Shown one piece after another: positions 8,969-18,160 of a stretch of 64,000 bases of DNA (its first letter is position 1; each line of letters starts with the position of its first letter). The notes beneath the pieces were generated by a model. The model was not told the origin of the DNA. It did no database searches and saw nothing but the letters and a program-made list of their open reading frames with translations. The stretch comes from Rhodoferax mekongensis (lineage in GTDB: Bacteria > Pseudomonadota > Gammaproteobacteria > Burkholderiales > Burkholderiaceae_C), in assembly GCF_032191775.1 (NCBI RefSeq), contig NZ_CP132507.1, positions 1,203,001 through 1,267,000 on the forward strand. The letters run 5' to 3'. Position numbers and translations under genes: made by a program.

Positions 8969-9219
8969 ATCTGCCCTTGTGCGGGCTTCGGGTCCGCGCA
9001 AACCCGAGGGCGCGGATGATCCCATGCTTTCACGGTACGGCAGAGCCTTGATTTCTGTTGATCTGGGGCTGCTTAGCGAGTATTGACGCGCTTCGCGAGC
9101 GCATTTCAACGGGAATCGCGCGCCGGTTCTGCATGCGCACTGTTCAGGTGCACCCCCGGGGGCTGGAAATTTTTTTTGTAACCTGCCATGTCAGGTCGAG
9201 TGTTGTCGTTCAATAGCAC
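8969..9219. other. Intergenic region between nrdA promoter and ampD, no gene recognised
   Basis: No convincing coding region on either strand. It holds a small hairpin (GCGCT-TCGCG-AGCGC, about 9090-9104) and, at 9170-9177, a run of eight T preceded by a GC-rich stretch with CCCCCGGGGG. That could end a rightward transcript, but the stem is poor. An unannotated small RNA cannot be excluded. Confidence 0.4.
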
Positions 9220-9813
9220 TCAACTGGGAAAGCGCCATCCTGAAATCTCGGGCCATTTGGACAGAGCGGACCACTCAAATGCAGGCCCTGGGTCGGTTTT
9301 TCGGCCCGGTGCAATGTGTTCATGGCCGGCAATGTGTCGGATCTGGTAACTCCCTGAAATCGCCCTGCACAAACGGTGGAGGCTTTCGTATTGAGATGCA
9401 GTGAACCTGTCTTCGTCCGTTCCCTCCAGTTCAATACCGATCGAGTCGTCGTTGCAATTGTCCCGACCCAGGTAGTGAGATCTACCTGCATGCCATGCCC
9501 GATCGTTACAGCTGACAAATTGAAGGATTGCTCCCGTTCTCTGTAGATAGAAGTGGCTGGAAACTTCCATGCCTCGTATGCTTTGGAAGTATGGGTGCGC
9601 ATCCCAGTCGAGGGTGTTGGTGAAAAGTTGCTGCACTTCAGGGCCTCCATATACCCCCGGAGGCAGCGATATCGAATGGATAACCACCAAATCTACGATG
9701 GTCCCCGGGGGTCTGGGGCCGAAGTTGGGGGACGTTACGCGCTGGGCTTCGTGCCACCAACCTGCGCTCCATTCGGTCGCGTGAGACGGTGATTTATCAG
9801 TCTGTTTTGTCAC
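9220..9813 (-). CDS. ampD: 1,6-anhydro-N-acetylmuramyl-L-alanine amidase AmpD
   Basis: Cytosolic zinc amidase that removes the peptide from anhydro-muropeptides during cell-wall recycling. Loss of AmpD in relatives derepresses AmpC beta-lactamase. The protein has 197 residues, no signal peptide and an Amidase_2 fold. Zinc ligands are visible as the His in LVVIHSISLPPG (near residue 46), the His of RAWHAG region and the AGHEHIAPGRKTDPGP motif with the final His/Asp pair. The GTG start at 9813 has GGGGAAG a few bases upstream and overlaps the pilR stop by 17 bases, so translation is probably coupled to pilR. It is the last gene of the ccsA-like/pilSR/ampD series. Confidence 0.93.
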   Translation of the reverse strand: MTKQTDKSPSHATEWSAGWWHEAQRVTSPNFGPRPPGTIVDLVVIHSISLPPGVYGGPEVQQLFTNTLDWDAHPYFQSIRGMEVSSHFYLQRTGAILQFVSCNDRAWHAGRSHYLGRDNCNDDSIGIELEGTDEDRFTASQYESLHRLCRAISGSYQIRHIAGHEHIAPGRKTDPGPAFEWSALSKWPEISGWRFPS

Positions 9814-11308
9814 GGTCTTCCCCTGGCACGTCGATGCGCAAGCGCTCCATGCGATAACGAATCTGGCGCAGGCTGATCCCCAAGCGTTGAGCAGCCGCAG
9901 TGCGGTTGAAACGTGTTTCTGTTAGCACGCGAACCAGAATGTCCCGCTCCTGGGCGTCCAGGTGGCTTTGTAGGTCACTGGGTATAGCCGGTGGTGCAGG
10001 CGGCAAAGACTGCTCTGCGCGGGCCTCTGCTTGCTCGTTGATATCAGGCATCACAGTATCCACAGATGGCATCTCTGAGGTGGCGGACAGCGAAGCAGGT
10101 CCTGTGTCTGCATATGCGGCATCCATTTCGAGGGCTTGACCATCCGACAGCGCCATGGCCCTGTGTAGCAGGTTCTCCAGCTCTCTGACATTGCCTTTGA
10201 GTGGGTGCTTCTTTAGTTGCTCCAGCATGGATGCTGATATCACCGGGATGGGGCTTCCGGTTTCAGCGCATATGCGTTGAAGTATGGCACCGCACAGGGC
10301 TTCGAGATCGTCTTTGCGCTCCCGCAAAGGAGGCAAATGGATGTCGATGACATTGAGTCTGTAATAAAGATCCTGGCGGAACGTGTTGGCTGCCACTTCT
10401 GCTGCCAAATCTTTGTGGGTGGCGCTGACCAATCGCACATCCACAGCCTCCTCGGTGCTGCTCCCCAGAGGGCGGATCTTTCGTTCCTGTATGGCGCGCA
10501 AGAGCTTTGCTTGCATGGCCAGAGGAAGATCTCCGATCTCATCGAGAAATAATGTCCCCCCATGCGCCGCCTGAAAAAAGCCGGCCCTGTCTTGGGTTGC
10601 TCCGGTGTAGGCTCCCTTTTTGGCGCCGAAAAACTCGGCTTCCAGCAAGGACTCTGGTATTGCGCTGCAGTTCACCGCAACCCATGGCCCCTGAGCCCGA
10701 TGGCTATTGGCATGCAATGCTCTGGCCGCCAACTCTTTGCCCGTGCCGGATTCGCCCCGGATCAGTACAGGTGCCATGCTGCGAGCCACTTTGGCAATTC
10801 TTTCCTTCACCGCCAACATGGCTGCGGAAGTCCCCGCCATCAATTCCAGCGTTGACGCAGCTGCCGGGTTGTCTGGCGCCCTTGCTATTGATCTGGCAGT
10901 ATCGGCCCCCGCACTTGGGCCTGCGGTGTCGTTCAACGCCGAGGTGACCGCGGTCCGGAATAGTTTCAGGTCTACGGGTTTAGTCAGGTAGTCAAAGGCA
11001 CCCGCCTTCAGGGATTCGACAGCATTTTCAGCAGAACCGTAGGCGGTAATCACCATGCAGCGCTCATTGCGCTCTTGACGGCGCAGGTTCTTCAAGACAT
11101 CAATGCCGAGTCCATCTGGCAGACGCATGTCCGTAATCACGAGGTCGTAGGCTTGACGCGCCAGTGCATCCATCGCCTCTTGCACGGTTCCCGCAGTGTC
11201 AACCTGATGACCCTCCCGTAACAGAGTCAGTTCATAGAGGGTGCGCAGATCCGGTTCGTCGTCGACCACCAAGATTTTGGAGGCACTCAGTACAGGGAGG
11301 CTTGCCAT
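9797..11308 (-). CDS. pilR: Sigma54-dependent response regulator PilR
   Basis: Two-component activator expected to turn on pilin (pilA) transcription with sigma54. In order: receiver domain (ILVVDDEPDLRTLYE at about 12-26, phospho-acceptor Asp in LVITDMRLPDG), AAA+ domain with Walker A GESGTGKE and Walker B GGTLFLDEIGDLP, and a C-terminal Fis-type helix-turn-helix (NRTAAAQRLGISLRQIRY). The sigma54-contacting loop reads GAYTGA instead of the usual GAFTGA, a conservative change. Length is 503 residues. It overlaps pilS by 22 bases and ampD by 17. Adjacency to a PilS-type membrane kinase supports PilR over other NtrC-family names. Confidence 0.9.
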   Translation of the reverse strand: MASLPVLSASKILVVDDEPDLRTLYELTLLREGHQVDTAGTVQEAMDALARQAYDLVITDMRLPDGLGIDVLKNLRRQERNERCMVITAYGSAENAVESLKAGAFDYLTKPVDLKLFRTAVTSALNDTAGPSAGADTARSIARAPDNPAAASTLELMAGTSAAMLAVKERIAKVARSMAPVLIRGESGTGKELAARALHANSHRAQGPWVAVNCSAIPESLLEAEFFGAKKGAYTGATQDRAGFFQAAHGGTLFLDEIGDLPLAMQAKLLRAIQERKIRPLGSSTEEAVDVRLVSATHKDLAAEVAANTFRQDLYYRLNVIDIHLPPLRERKDDLEALCGAILQRICAETGSPIPVISASMLEQLKKHPLKGNVRELENLLHRAMALSDGQALEMDAAYADTGPASLSATSEMPSVDTVMPDINEQAEARAEQSLPPAPPAIPSDLQSHLDAQERDILVRVLTETRFNRTAAAQRLGISLRQIRYRMERLRIDVPGEDRDKTD

Positions 11309-13026
11309 GGTGTTGTTTGTTCGCTGTCGGCGCGTGTGGAAAGGTTCAATCGTGTCAGAGTCAGCATGAACTCGTTGCCCTCATGCAGTTGGCTATCACG
11401 TTCCCGGCTACTGCGTTGGTAGGTCAGTGTCGCACTGTGCCGCTCAGACAGCTCGCGGGAAATATACAAGCCGAGGCCGCTGGAGCGGCTCTCGGACGAA
11501 AAGAAGGGTTCGAACAGATGCCGCTCCACCGTCTGGTCCATGCGTGCTCCATCACTCCAAACGGATACACAGGCAAAGTCTTCACTGTAAGTTACCGTGA
11601 TCTGGATGGCCTCGAGCTGTCGGCTGGCATAGCGGTGAGCGTTATCCAGCAAGTTGACCATCACTTGCCGTAAATGGTCCAAGTCAAACCGTACGGAGTG
11701 CATGGCCGGATCAATCTCAAAACCGATCATTCCGGTTTGACCATGCTGTTGGGCCCAGTCACTGCTAATCTTGTGTACCGCCTCGCTCAGTCCATGGAGG
11801 GCGTCGCGCTCGCCGAAGTTGGCCCCGCGCGCACGTGCCACGTTGAGAATGTCGTCAACAATCTTCTCAAGTCGCTTGGCGTTCTGTCCCACCATGGTCG
11901 TCAGGCGCAGCTGTTTCGGGTCACTCAAATCCTCAGCCAGCAGCGCGTTGGCCTGTGCAATTGCTGCCAGCGGGTTCCGGATTTCATGGGCCACAGCAGT
12001 GGACATGCGGCCCATACTTGCAAGCTTTTCGGTACGTAGACGGGCCTCTGCCTGGCGTTGGTCTTGCAGGAACAAGACACACAGACTGTCTTCCCCTATA
12101 CCTTGCGGAGCGGCCAGCCGCGTTCGGGCCAGTACCTTGAGTGGGGCGCCTCCATCATGTTGCAGCGAAACTTCTGCCTCCTGGGCTTGGCCACTACCGA
12201 GGCTGAGTTTGCACAAACGCAGAAGTGGCTTCCACGCGGGGGTTGTCTTGAGGTCAAACACCGCTGCGCGCAAGCGGTACTCATCCCCCAGCAGTTGACG
12301 TGCCGCAGGGTTGGCTGCGCGCACGATGCCGCCTTGGTCCACGATCATCACGCCCTCGGGCATGGCTTCGATGACCAGCTCATTGACCTCGCGCTGGATA
12401 GTGGCCGCAAGCTGGCTTTGTCGTGCCCGCTTGCCTTCATTGGCCAGCCGGGTTGCCAGTTGGTTGGCCAGAAAGGCGATGGCAAAGTAACCCACACCAC
12501 TGAGACCGGCCTGGACGAACGAGGCTGGATTGTCCTGTTCGCTGCGAATCTGGGTCCAAACCGCTCCACCCAAGAGCAGCATGGTCACACCGGCAGCAGT
12601 TCCCAGGGCTAAACGCAAGGATCCCAAAACAGATGCCAGCAGCACGGGTAGTGCAAACAAAGGCGTGTAGTTGAGACTATTTCCGTGGAGCCACTGCAAG
12701 GCTGAAAACGCCAGCACGTCAATGCCTATCAGCACGCCCCAGGACCGGGTAAACGCGCCTCCCAAGGGCCTGGGGCGCAAATACATGCGCGTCGCCAGAG
12801 TGCCTAAAAAGTAGGCGGCACAGACGGCCAGCAGCGTTTTGCTGTGTGCGGAGCCCGTGACGTACAGCGTGATTTGCAGTATTACCAGCACTACGCCCAA
12901 GACCAGCCGCGCGGTCATGAACGCCTGCCACAGCCGTTTGAAGTCCCCTTGATCTTCCGTGGGCTCGGGCAGGGCGTCCAGTGCCGAGGCGCCGAACCAG
13001 GAGTGATCCCCGTGTTCCTGCTGCAT
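11287..13026 (-). CDS. pilS: Membrane sensor histidine kinase PilS
   Basis: Kinase partner of PilR, 579 residues. The N-terminal third contains about six hydrophobic segments (roughly residues 35-190), then a PAS-like region and a HisKA/HATPase core. The phospho-acceptor is His347 in VAHEIRNPLAAIAQ, and the ATP-binding G box reads SGLGLYISRELSERH near the C-terminus. In Pseudomonas PilS senses pilin in the inner membrane and controls PilR; the same role is inferred here. The ATG at 13026 shares one base with the stop of the preceding small gene (TGATG), so I prefer it to a longer reading frame that would cover that gene. Confidence 0.9.
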   Translation of the reverse strand: MQQEHGDHSWFGASALDALPEPTEDQGDFKRLWQAFMTARLVLGVVLVILQITLYVTGSAHSKTLLAVCAAYFLGTLATRMYLRPRPLGGAFTRSWGVLIGIDVLAFSALQWLHGNSLNYTPLFALPVLLASVLGSLRLALGTAAGVTMLLLGGAVWTQIRSEQDNPASFVQAGLSGVGYFAIAFLANQLATRLANEGKRARQSQLAATIQREVNELVIEAMPEGVMIVDQGGIVRAANPAARQLLGDEYRLRAAVFDLKTTPAWKPLLRLCKLSLGSGQAQEAEVSLQHDGGAPLKVLARTRLAAPQGIGEDSLCVLFLQDQRQAEARLRTEKLASMGRMSTAVAHEIRNPLAAIAQANALLAEDLSDPKQLRLTTMVGQNAKRLEKIVDDILNVARARGANFGERDALHGLSEAVHKISSDWAQQHGQTGMIGFEIDPAMHSVRFDLDHLRQVMVNLLDNAHRYASRQLEAIQITVTYSEDFACVSVWSDGARMDQTVERHLFEPFFSSESRSSGLGLYISRELSERHSATLTYQRSSRERDSQLHEGNEFMLTLTRLNLSTRADSEQTTPWQASLY

Positions 13027-13256
13027 CAGTGCTCCGCCAAGGCGCGGTGTCCAGCACTGCAGTAGCGCCCACGCGTACCTGTAACCATGTCGCTGAAAGG
13101 CATGTGCAGTCCACAGTGCGTGCAAGCATGCATTTCTACAGTTTTGGGGCCAGCTTCTGCCCGCTCTTGGATGGGGGGCGCTTCGGGGGCTTGGGCCTTG
13201 CTGCGAATCCTCCACAGCACCACCAGCGCAATCAGCAGCACAACCAGATACTTCAC
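13026..13256 (-). CDS. PP0621 family small membrane-anchored Cys/His protein
   Basis: 76-residue protein of unknown function. It starts with a hydrophobic segment (KYLVVLLIALVVLW), a likely inner-membrane anchor, followed by a Pro/Glu-rich linker and a compact Cys/His cluster (ACTHCGLHMPFSD, then RYCSAGH) that looks like a small metal-binding zinc-ribbon. The GTG start at 13256 overlaps the stop of the upstream CcsA-like gene (GTGA), and its own stop overlaps pilS (TGATG). I recall the same small gene between ccsA-like and pilS genes in Burkholderiales. Tight coupling suggests a part in the same membrane process, but no function is known to me. Confidence 0.8.
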   Translation of the reverse strand: MKYLVVLLIALVVLWRIRSKAQAPEAPPIQERAEAGPKTVEMHACTHCGLHMPFSDMVTGTRGRYCSAGHRALAEH

Positions 13257-14056
13257 GCGGACCGTCCCAGCAGCACTTCCAGCACAAAACGGGACCCCAC
13301 GTAGCCCAGCAGCAGCAGCACAGAACCCGTGTACAACACAGCTACCGCGCGTTTGCCCCGCCAGCCGAAACGTGCTCTGCCCAACAGAAGGATCGCGAAG
13401 GTGATCCAAGACAGTAGTGAAAACACGGTCTTGTGGTCCCAGTGCCATGCGTGGCCTGTGCCGTAGACCACATCTCCGAAGACATATCCCATGACCAAAG
13501 TGGCCGTGAGCAACACAAAACCGGCACCCACAAACCGGTAGGTCAGTCGCTCCAGCGTTAGCAAGGGTAAGCCACTATGAGGGTCTGCCGCCTGACGAAT
13601 GCGGGTTTCTGCGCGGCCCATGAGCCATGCGTGAACGACAGCGGTTCCGAAAAGTCCGTAACTGGCCACACCAAAGGCAAGGTGCGTGGGAAGCCAGATG
13701 GAGGCCGTGCCGGGCAAGGCCGTGCCGGGGAAAATGCATGCCAGCACGACCGCGACCGCGCCGACGGCGGAGAGCGCCCATCGTGTTTGAAGTTGGGGGT
13801 AAATCTGGCTTTCAATGGCGTACACCGCAGCCACGATCCACGCCGTCATGGACAAGGCGGGTGCAAAGCCGAAATGCGCAGGCGGTAACAGGAGCCCCCA
13901 AGCCAGTACGGCACCATGCAGAAACCACGCCCATGCGACCCATCCGCGTGCAGCCGCGTGTGACAAACGGTCCGCACGCAGTGCCGGCCAAGCATAAGAA
14001 CAAGCCGCCAAAACCGACAAGGTTACGCTGACAGGAGACGCACTGGCTAAAATCAT
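13253..14056 (-). CDS. Cytochrome c assembly protein, CcsA/YpjD family
   Basis: Integral membrane protein of 267 residues with about eight hydrophobic segments and the family's conserved His/Trp-rich stretch (GTGHAWHWDHKTVFSL) that binds haem or the haem lid in CcmC/CcsA proteins. Members without a full ccm operon are annotated YpjD-like and their substrate is uncertain. I chose the ATG at 14056 over an in-frame GTG two codons upstream; neither has a clear ribosome site. It is divergent from ffh, 78 bases apart, and its stop overlaps the start of the PP0621-type gene. It heads the series that continues to ampD. Confidence 0.8.
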   Translation of the reverse strand: MILASASPVSVTLSVLAACSYAWPALRADRLSHAAARGWVAWAWFLHGAVLAWGLLLPPAHFGFAPALSMTAWIVAAVYAIESQIYPQLQTRWALSAVGAVAVVLACIFPGTALPGTASIWLPTHLAFGVASYGLFGTAVVHAWLMGRAETRIRQAADPHSGLPLLTLERLTYRFVGAGFVLLTATLVMGYVFGDVVYGTGHAWHWDHKTVFSLLSWITFAILLLGRARFGWRGKRAVAVLYTGSVLLLLGYVGSRFVLEVLLGRSA

Positions 14057-14134
14057 GCGCACAGTTTAGCGTTTTGCTTCCTGCCGGCACTGTCCGGCCC
14101 ACACCGCAGGTTGCGCCTGCCGGAATACTTCAAT

Positions 14135-15499
14135 ATGGCCTCCGCTCTTACCGACAAACTTTCCCGCCTCGTTAAAGACCTGCGAGGCCAGGGGCGCATC
14201 ACCGAGTCCAACGTCACCGACATGCTGCGCGAAGTGCGCATGGCGCTGCTGGAGGCCGACGTGGCTCTGCCCGTGGTGCGCGATTTCATCGCCCGGGTGA
14301 AGGAAAAAGCGCTAGGGCAGGAAGTGCTGGGTTCCCTGCAGCCCGGGCAGGTGCTGGTCAGCATCGTCAACCGCGAGTTGGCTGCCACCATGGGCGAAGG
14401 CGTAAGCGACATCAACCTCGCAGCCCAACCGCCCGCCGTCATCCTGATGGCGGGCTTGCAGGGTGCCGGTAAAACGACGACCACCGCCAAACTGGCCAAG
14501 CACCTGATTGAAAAACGCAAAAAGAAAGTACTGACCGTGTCCGGCGACGTGTACCGTCCCGCGGCGATCGAACAGCTCAAAACCGTGACCGCCCAAGCCG
14601 GTGCGGAGTGGTTCCCCTCCACCCCGGACCAGAACCCCGTGGACATCGGCCGTGCCGCGCTGGACTACGCCAAAAAGCACTTCTTTGATGTGCTGCTGGT
14701 CGACACCGCAGGCCGCTTGGCGATTGACGAAGCCTTGATGCTGGAAATCAAGAATCTGCACGCCGCGCTCAACCCGGTCGAAACCCTGTTTGTGGTGGAC
14801 GCCATGCAGGGCCAGGACGCGGTCAACACCGCCAAGGCCTTCAAGGAAGCCCTGCCACTGACCGGCATCATCCTCACCAAGACCGATGGTGATTCGCGTG
14901 GCGGTGCCGCACTGTCAGTGCGCCAGATCACCGGCGCACCCATCAAGTTCGCTGGTACCAGCGAAAAGCTCGATGGGTTGGAGGTGTTCGACGCCGAGCG
15001 CCATGCTGGCCGCATCTTGGGCATGGGCGACATCGTGGCGCTGGTGGAGCAAGTCACTGCCGGGGTGGACATTGAGGCCGCCAAGAAGTTGGCCGAAAAG
15101 GTCAAGAGCGGTGGCGGCTTTGACCTGAATGACTTTTTGGCCCAGATCCAGCAGATGAAGCAAATGGGGGGCCTCTCCAGCCTGATGGACAAGCTGCCTG
15201 CGGCCATGGCGGCCAAGGCCGGTCAGGTGGACATGGACAAGGCCGAAAAAGACATCAAGCGCAAGGAAGGCATCATCCACAGCATGACGCCGCTGGAGCG
15301 CCGCAAGCCCGAACTCATCAAAGCCACGCGCAAGCGCCGTATCGCCGCCGGTGCGGGTGTGCACGTGCAGGAAGTCAACCGCATGCTCAAGGAGTTTGAG
15401 CAAATGCAAGAGATGATGAAGAGGATGAAGGGCGGCGGCATGATGAAGATGATGAAGCGGCTGGGAGGCATGAAAGGCATGCCCAAAATGCCCTTCTGA
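14135..15499 (+). CDS. ffh: Signal recognition particle protein Ffh
   Basis: SRP54-type GTPase that, with 4.5S RNA and FtsY, targets nascent membrane proteins to the Sec translocon. Length is 454 residues. The N domain is followed by the G domain with P-loop GLQGAGKTTTTAK (about residues 104-116), DTAGR, and TKTDGDSRGG. The methionine-rich M domain ends in a run of Met/Lys/Gly (MMKRMKGGGMMKMMKRLGG) that forms the signal-sequence and RNA-binding surface. The ATG at 14135 gives MASALTDKLSRL, matching the family; an upstream TTG is improbable. The stop overlaps the next start by one base (TGATG). Confidence 0.97.
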   Translation: MASALTDKLSRLVKDLRGQGRITESNVTDMLREVRMALLEADVALPVVRDFIARVKEKALGQEVLGSLQPGQVLVSIVNRELAATMGEGVSDINLAAQPPAVILMAGLQGAGKTTTTAKLAKHLIEKRKKKVLTVSGDVYRPAAIEQLKTVTAQAGAEWFPSTPDQNPVDIGRAALDYAKKHFFDVLLVDTAGRLAIDEALMLEIKNLHAALNPVETLFVVDAMQGQDAVNTAKAFKEALPLTGIILTKTDGDSRGGAALSVRQITGAPIKFAGTSEKLDGLEVFDAERHAGRILGMGDIVALVEQVTAGVDIEAAKKLAEKVKSGGGFDLNDFLAQIQQMKQMGGLSSLMDKLPAAMAAKAGQVDMDKAEKDIKRKEGIIHSMTPLERRKPELIKATRKRRIAAGAGVHVQEVNRMLKEFEQMQEMMKRMKGGGMMKMMKRLGGMKGMPKMPF

Positions 15500-16398
15500 T
15501 GTCTGAACACACACCGCAACAAATCCTCAAAGGCATAGGCCTGGCCGTCTTGGCCATGGCCTGCTTCGCCACCTTGGACACCACCACCAAATGGGTGTCA
15601 CTGAGCGCCCCGCTGATGGTGGCCATGTTTTTTCGCTACACGTTTCAGGCAGTGGCCACCACGGCCATTGAGTTGCCGCGGCAGGGGCGCGCCTTGCTGC
15701 AGACCGAGCATTTGGGCTTGCACATCGCGCGCGGCGGTTTGTTGCTGGCGACCAGCATCTTTGCGTTCCTGAGCCTCAAGCACATGCCGGTGGGCGAGTT
15801 CACCGCTATCGTGCTGCTGACCCCGCTCATCGTGACGCTGCTGGCCGCCCGCATGCTGCATGAAAAGGTGTCACGCCTGCGCTTGTTGCTGGTGGCTGGC
15901 GGATTTGCTGGCACTTTGGCCATCGTGCGGCCCAAGGGTGCAGACTTCAATTGGGCGCTGCTGTTTCCGGTGTGCGTGGTGCTGGCCAATGCGGGCTTTC
16001 AGCTGCTAACCAGCCGCATGGCCCGCACCGAGGACCCGATGACCATGCAGTTCTACACCGGCTGGACCGGTGCGCTGGTGGCGGCTGTGGCATTGCCTTT
16101 CGCTTGGGAGCCGATCTCCTCGCCAGCCGTATGGGGCGGGCTACTATTGATGGGTTTTTTGGGCAGCCTGGGACACTTCATTTTCATCCAGGCCTTCAAG
16201 CGCGCACCGGCAGCAGTGCTCATGCCCTACATGTATGCCCAGATTGCATTCGCCATGCTCGGCGGCTGGCTGATCTTTACGCATGTGCCCGATGCCTGGA
16301 CCATCGCCGGCATGGCCCTGATTGCCGTGTGTGGTGCCGCCGGTGCGTGGCTCACGGCGCATGAGAGCCGGGCTGCGGCGGAAGCGCCGGAGCACTGA
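15499..16398 (+). CDS. EamA/DMT family permease
   Basis: Drug/metabolite transporter superfamily membrane protein, 299 residues, with about ten hydrophobic segments arranged as two EamA repeats (roughly 10-145 and 155-290). The substrate cannot be told from the sequence; relatives export amino acids or other small metabolites. Its start overlaps the ffh stop (TGATG), so the two are translationally coupled. The 3' end of the gene forms the left arm of an intrinsic terminator. Confidence 0.85.
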   Translation: MSEHTPQQILKGIGLAVLAMACFATLDTTTKWVSLSAPLMVAMFFRYTFQAVATTAIELPRQGRALLQTEHLGLHIARGGLLLATSIFAFLSLKHMPVGEFTAIVLLTPLIVTLLAARMLHEKVSRLRLLLVAGGFAGTLAIVRPKGADFNWALLFPVCVVLANAGFQLLTSRMARTEDPMTMQFYTGWTGALVAAVALPFAWEPISSPAVWGGLLLMGFLGSLGHFIFIQAFKRAPAAVLMPYMYAQIAFAMLGGWLIFTHVPDAWTIAGMALIAVCGAAGAWLTAHESRAAAEAPEH

Positions 16399-16411
16399 GG
16401 CGCTTCTTTTT
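16381..16411 (+). terminator. Intrinsic terminator overlapping the DMT gene end
   Basis: GAAGCGCC (16381-16388) pairs with GGCGCTTC (16399-16406) around a 10-base loop and is followed by a T run to 16411. The left arm lies inside the coding region, ahead of the stop at 16396-16398. Confidence 0.85.
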
Positions 16412-16415
16412 GGGG

Positions 16416-16471
16416 TGAAATCGGCCTCCAGCGCCCGAGGATTTTGCGTGAGCAGCTCCTAAATCAATAGC
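16416..16471 (-). repeat. 56-bp dispersed repeat, copy 1
   Basis: Member of a family of seven copies in this window. On the minus strand it begins GCTATTGATT, has GCTGC at offset 16, ACGCA at offset 23 and GGGCGCTGGAGG at offset 36. It starts four bases beyond the stop codon of the acetyl-CoA hydrolase gene and abuts the DMT terminator. Confidence 0.85.
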
Positions 16472-16474
16472 AAA

Positions 16475-17989
16475 TTACAACATCCGCCCGGTCTTCACAA
16501 ACCGGTCGTGCCATGACAGCGCCTCGCTCAGGATGTGCGGGGTGTGGCGGCCCGGGGCAGTCTGCAGGGCGCGGTCAAAGTAGTCGCGCAGGGCGGGGCG
16601 GAAGTCGGGGTGGGCGCAGTGTTCGATGACGAGTTGGGCGCGTTGCGTGGGGGACTTGCCGCGCAGGTCGGCCAGGCCTTGTTCGGTGACGATGATTTCC
16701 ACGTCGTGCTCGGTGTGGTCGGTGTGCGAGACCATGGGCACGATGCAGGAGATGGCGCCGTCTTTGGCGGTGGAGGGCGTCATGAAAAACGACAAGTAAG
16801 CGTTGCGCGCAAAGTCGCCCGAGCCGCCGATGCCATTCATGATGCTGCTGCCCATGATGTGGGTGGAGTTCACGTTGCCGTAGATATCGGCTTCAATCAT
16901 TGCGTTCATGGCAATCAGGCCGAGGCGGCGGATCACCTCCGGGTGGTTGCTCATCTCCTGCGGGCGCAGCACGATGCGTTCACGGTAAAAGTCGATATTG
17001 GCGTTGAACTCTTCGAGCGCTGCCGGGCTGAAGGACAGTGCCGTGGCCGATGCCATGGTCAGCTTGCCGGATTGGATCATCTCCAGCATGCCGTCTTGCA
17101 GCACTTCGGTGTAGGCGGTCAGATTGTTGAACGGGCCCTTGTTCAGGCCGATGAGCACCGCGTTGGCAATATTGCCCACGCCACTCTGCAGCGGCAGCAG
17201 GTCTTCGGGCAAGCGTCCTGCCTGTACTTCTTGCTGCAGGAACTGGATGATGTGGCCGGCAATTCGTTCGGAGGTTTCATCCGGTGGAGAAAAAGGCGAG
17301 TTGCGGTCGTGTTCGCTGGTTTCCACCACGGCAATCACCTTGGCCGGGTCGCAGTGCAGGTAGCAGTCGCCAATGCGGTCGCCGGGTGCCACTAGCGGGA
17401 TGGGCTGGCGGTGCGGTGGGATGCGGGTGCCGTAGTAGATGTCGTGCATGCCCTCCAGCCCGGCGTGCTGCAGGCTGTTGACTTCCAGAATGATGTGGTC
17501 GGCCAAGTCCAGCCAGGTCTTGTTGTTCCCCAGCGAGGACGATGGGATTAGCCGCCCGTCCGGCAGGATGCCTGCCACTTCCACCACCGCTACCTTGAGT
17601 GGCCCCAGAAACCCGAACCACGCCAACTGCGCCACATGCGAGAGGTGAATGTCGGTGTACTGCATCTGCCCCGCGTTGATCTGCTTGCGCACCGTGGGGT
17701 CGGACTGGTAAGGCAGCCGCATGGAGACGCCGTGGGCTTGGGCCAGCGCGCCATCCAGCTCGGGCGCCGTGGAGGCGCCGGTCCACAGGCCGATCTGAAA
17801 GTCTTCGCCCGCCGCATGCAATGTCTCCATGCGTTTTGCCAGCGCCTGCGGCACCGCCTTCGGGTGGCCCGAACCGGTAAAGCCGCTCATGCCCACATTC
17901 GCCCCAGCCGGGATGAGGGCGGCGGCGGCATCGGCGGACATGATCTTGGCCTGGTAGGCGGGGTGTGGAATGCGGCTAGCCGTTGGCAT
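16475..17989 (-). CDS. Acetyl-CoA hydrolase/CoA-transferase family protein
   Basis: 504-residue member of the acetyl-CoA hydrolase/succinyl-CoA:acetate CoA-transferase family (Cat1/ScpC/AarC type). These enzymes move CoA between acetate, succinate or propionate through a glutamyl-CoA intermediate. Visible features are the glycine-rich GANVGMSGFTGSGHPK near the N-terminus, LQSGVGNIANAV and the TEVLQDG segment, whose Glu is in the position of the catalytic residue, and GSGGSGDFARNAYLS-like CoA-binding residues (GIGGSGDFARNAY). Most bacterial members act as transferases in acetate and propionate metabolism. The gene stands alone, with a repeat right behind its stop. Confidence 0.88.
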   Translation of the reverse strand: MPTASRIPHPAYQAKIMSADAAAALIPAGANVGMSGFTGSGHPKAVPQALAKRMETLHAAGEDFQIGLWTGASTAPELDGALAQAHGVSMRLPYQSDPTVRKQINAGQMQYTDIHLSHVAQLAWFGFLGPLKVAVVEVAGILPDGRLIPSSSLGNNKTWLDLADHIILEVNSLQHAGLEGMHDIYYGTRIPPHRQPIPLVAPGDRIGDCYLHCDPAKVIAVVETSEHDRNSPFSPPDETSERIAGHIIQFLQQEVQAGRLPEDLLPLQSGVGNIANAVLIGLNKGPFNNLTAYTEVLQDGMLEMIQSGKLTMASATALSFSPAALEEFNANIDFYRERIVLRPQEMSNHPEVIRRLGLIAMNAMIEADIYGNVNSTHIMGSSIMNGIGGSGDFARNAYLSFFMTPSTAKDGAISCIVPMVSHTDHTEHDVEIIVTEQGLADLRGKSPTQRAQLVIEHCAHPDFRPALRDYFDRALQTAPGRHTPHILSEALSWHDRFVKTGRML

Positions 17990-18117
17990 GTCAAGAAAAC
18001 TCCGGGGCGGTGATGGGCGATGCGCCGGTGCAGGCTGCCTGCTCCGGCGCGGGCCATCTTACGTCCGGCGCATGGGTTTACCCTTGCGAAAATCTTGACT
18101 TAAGGCAAGCCAAAAGC

Positions 18118-18142
18118 AAAAAGGGCTCCCGCAGGAGCCCTT
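18118..18142 (-). terminator. Intrinsic terminator after the PEP-CTERM gene
   Basis: Perfect 9-bp stem AAGGGCTCC (18121-18129) with GGAGCCCTT (18134-18142) and a 4-base loop. On the minus strand a run of five T follows. Nearly the same hairpin occurs at 19104-19126. Confidence 0.9.
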
Positions 18143-18160
18143 CACCACAGAGTCTCGAAC

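Noticed and set aside
8924..9109. 61-codon minus-strand ORF upstream of nrdA
   Set aside because: It covers the NrdR boxes and promoter, and has no ribosome site or recognisable sequence.
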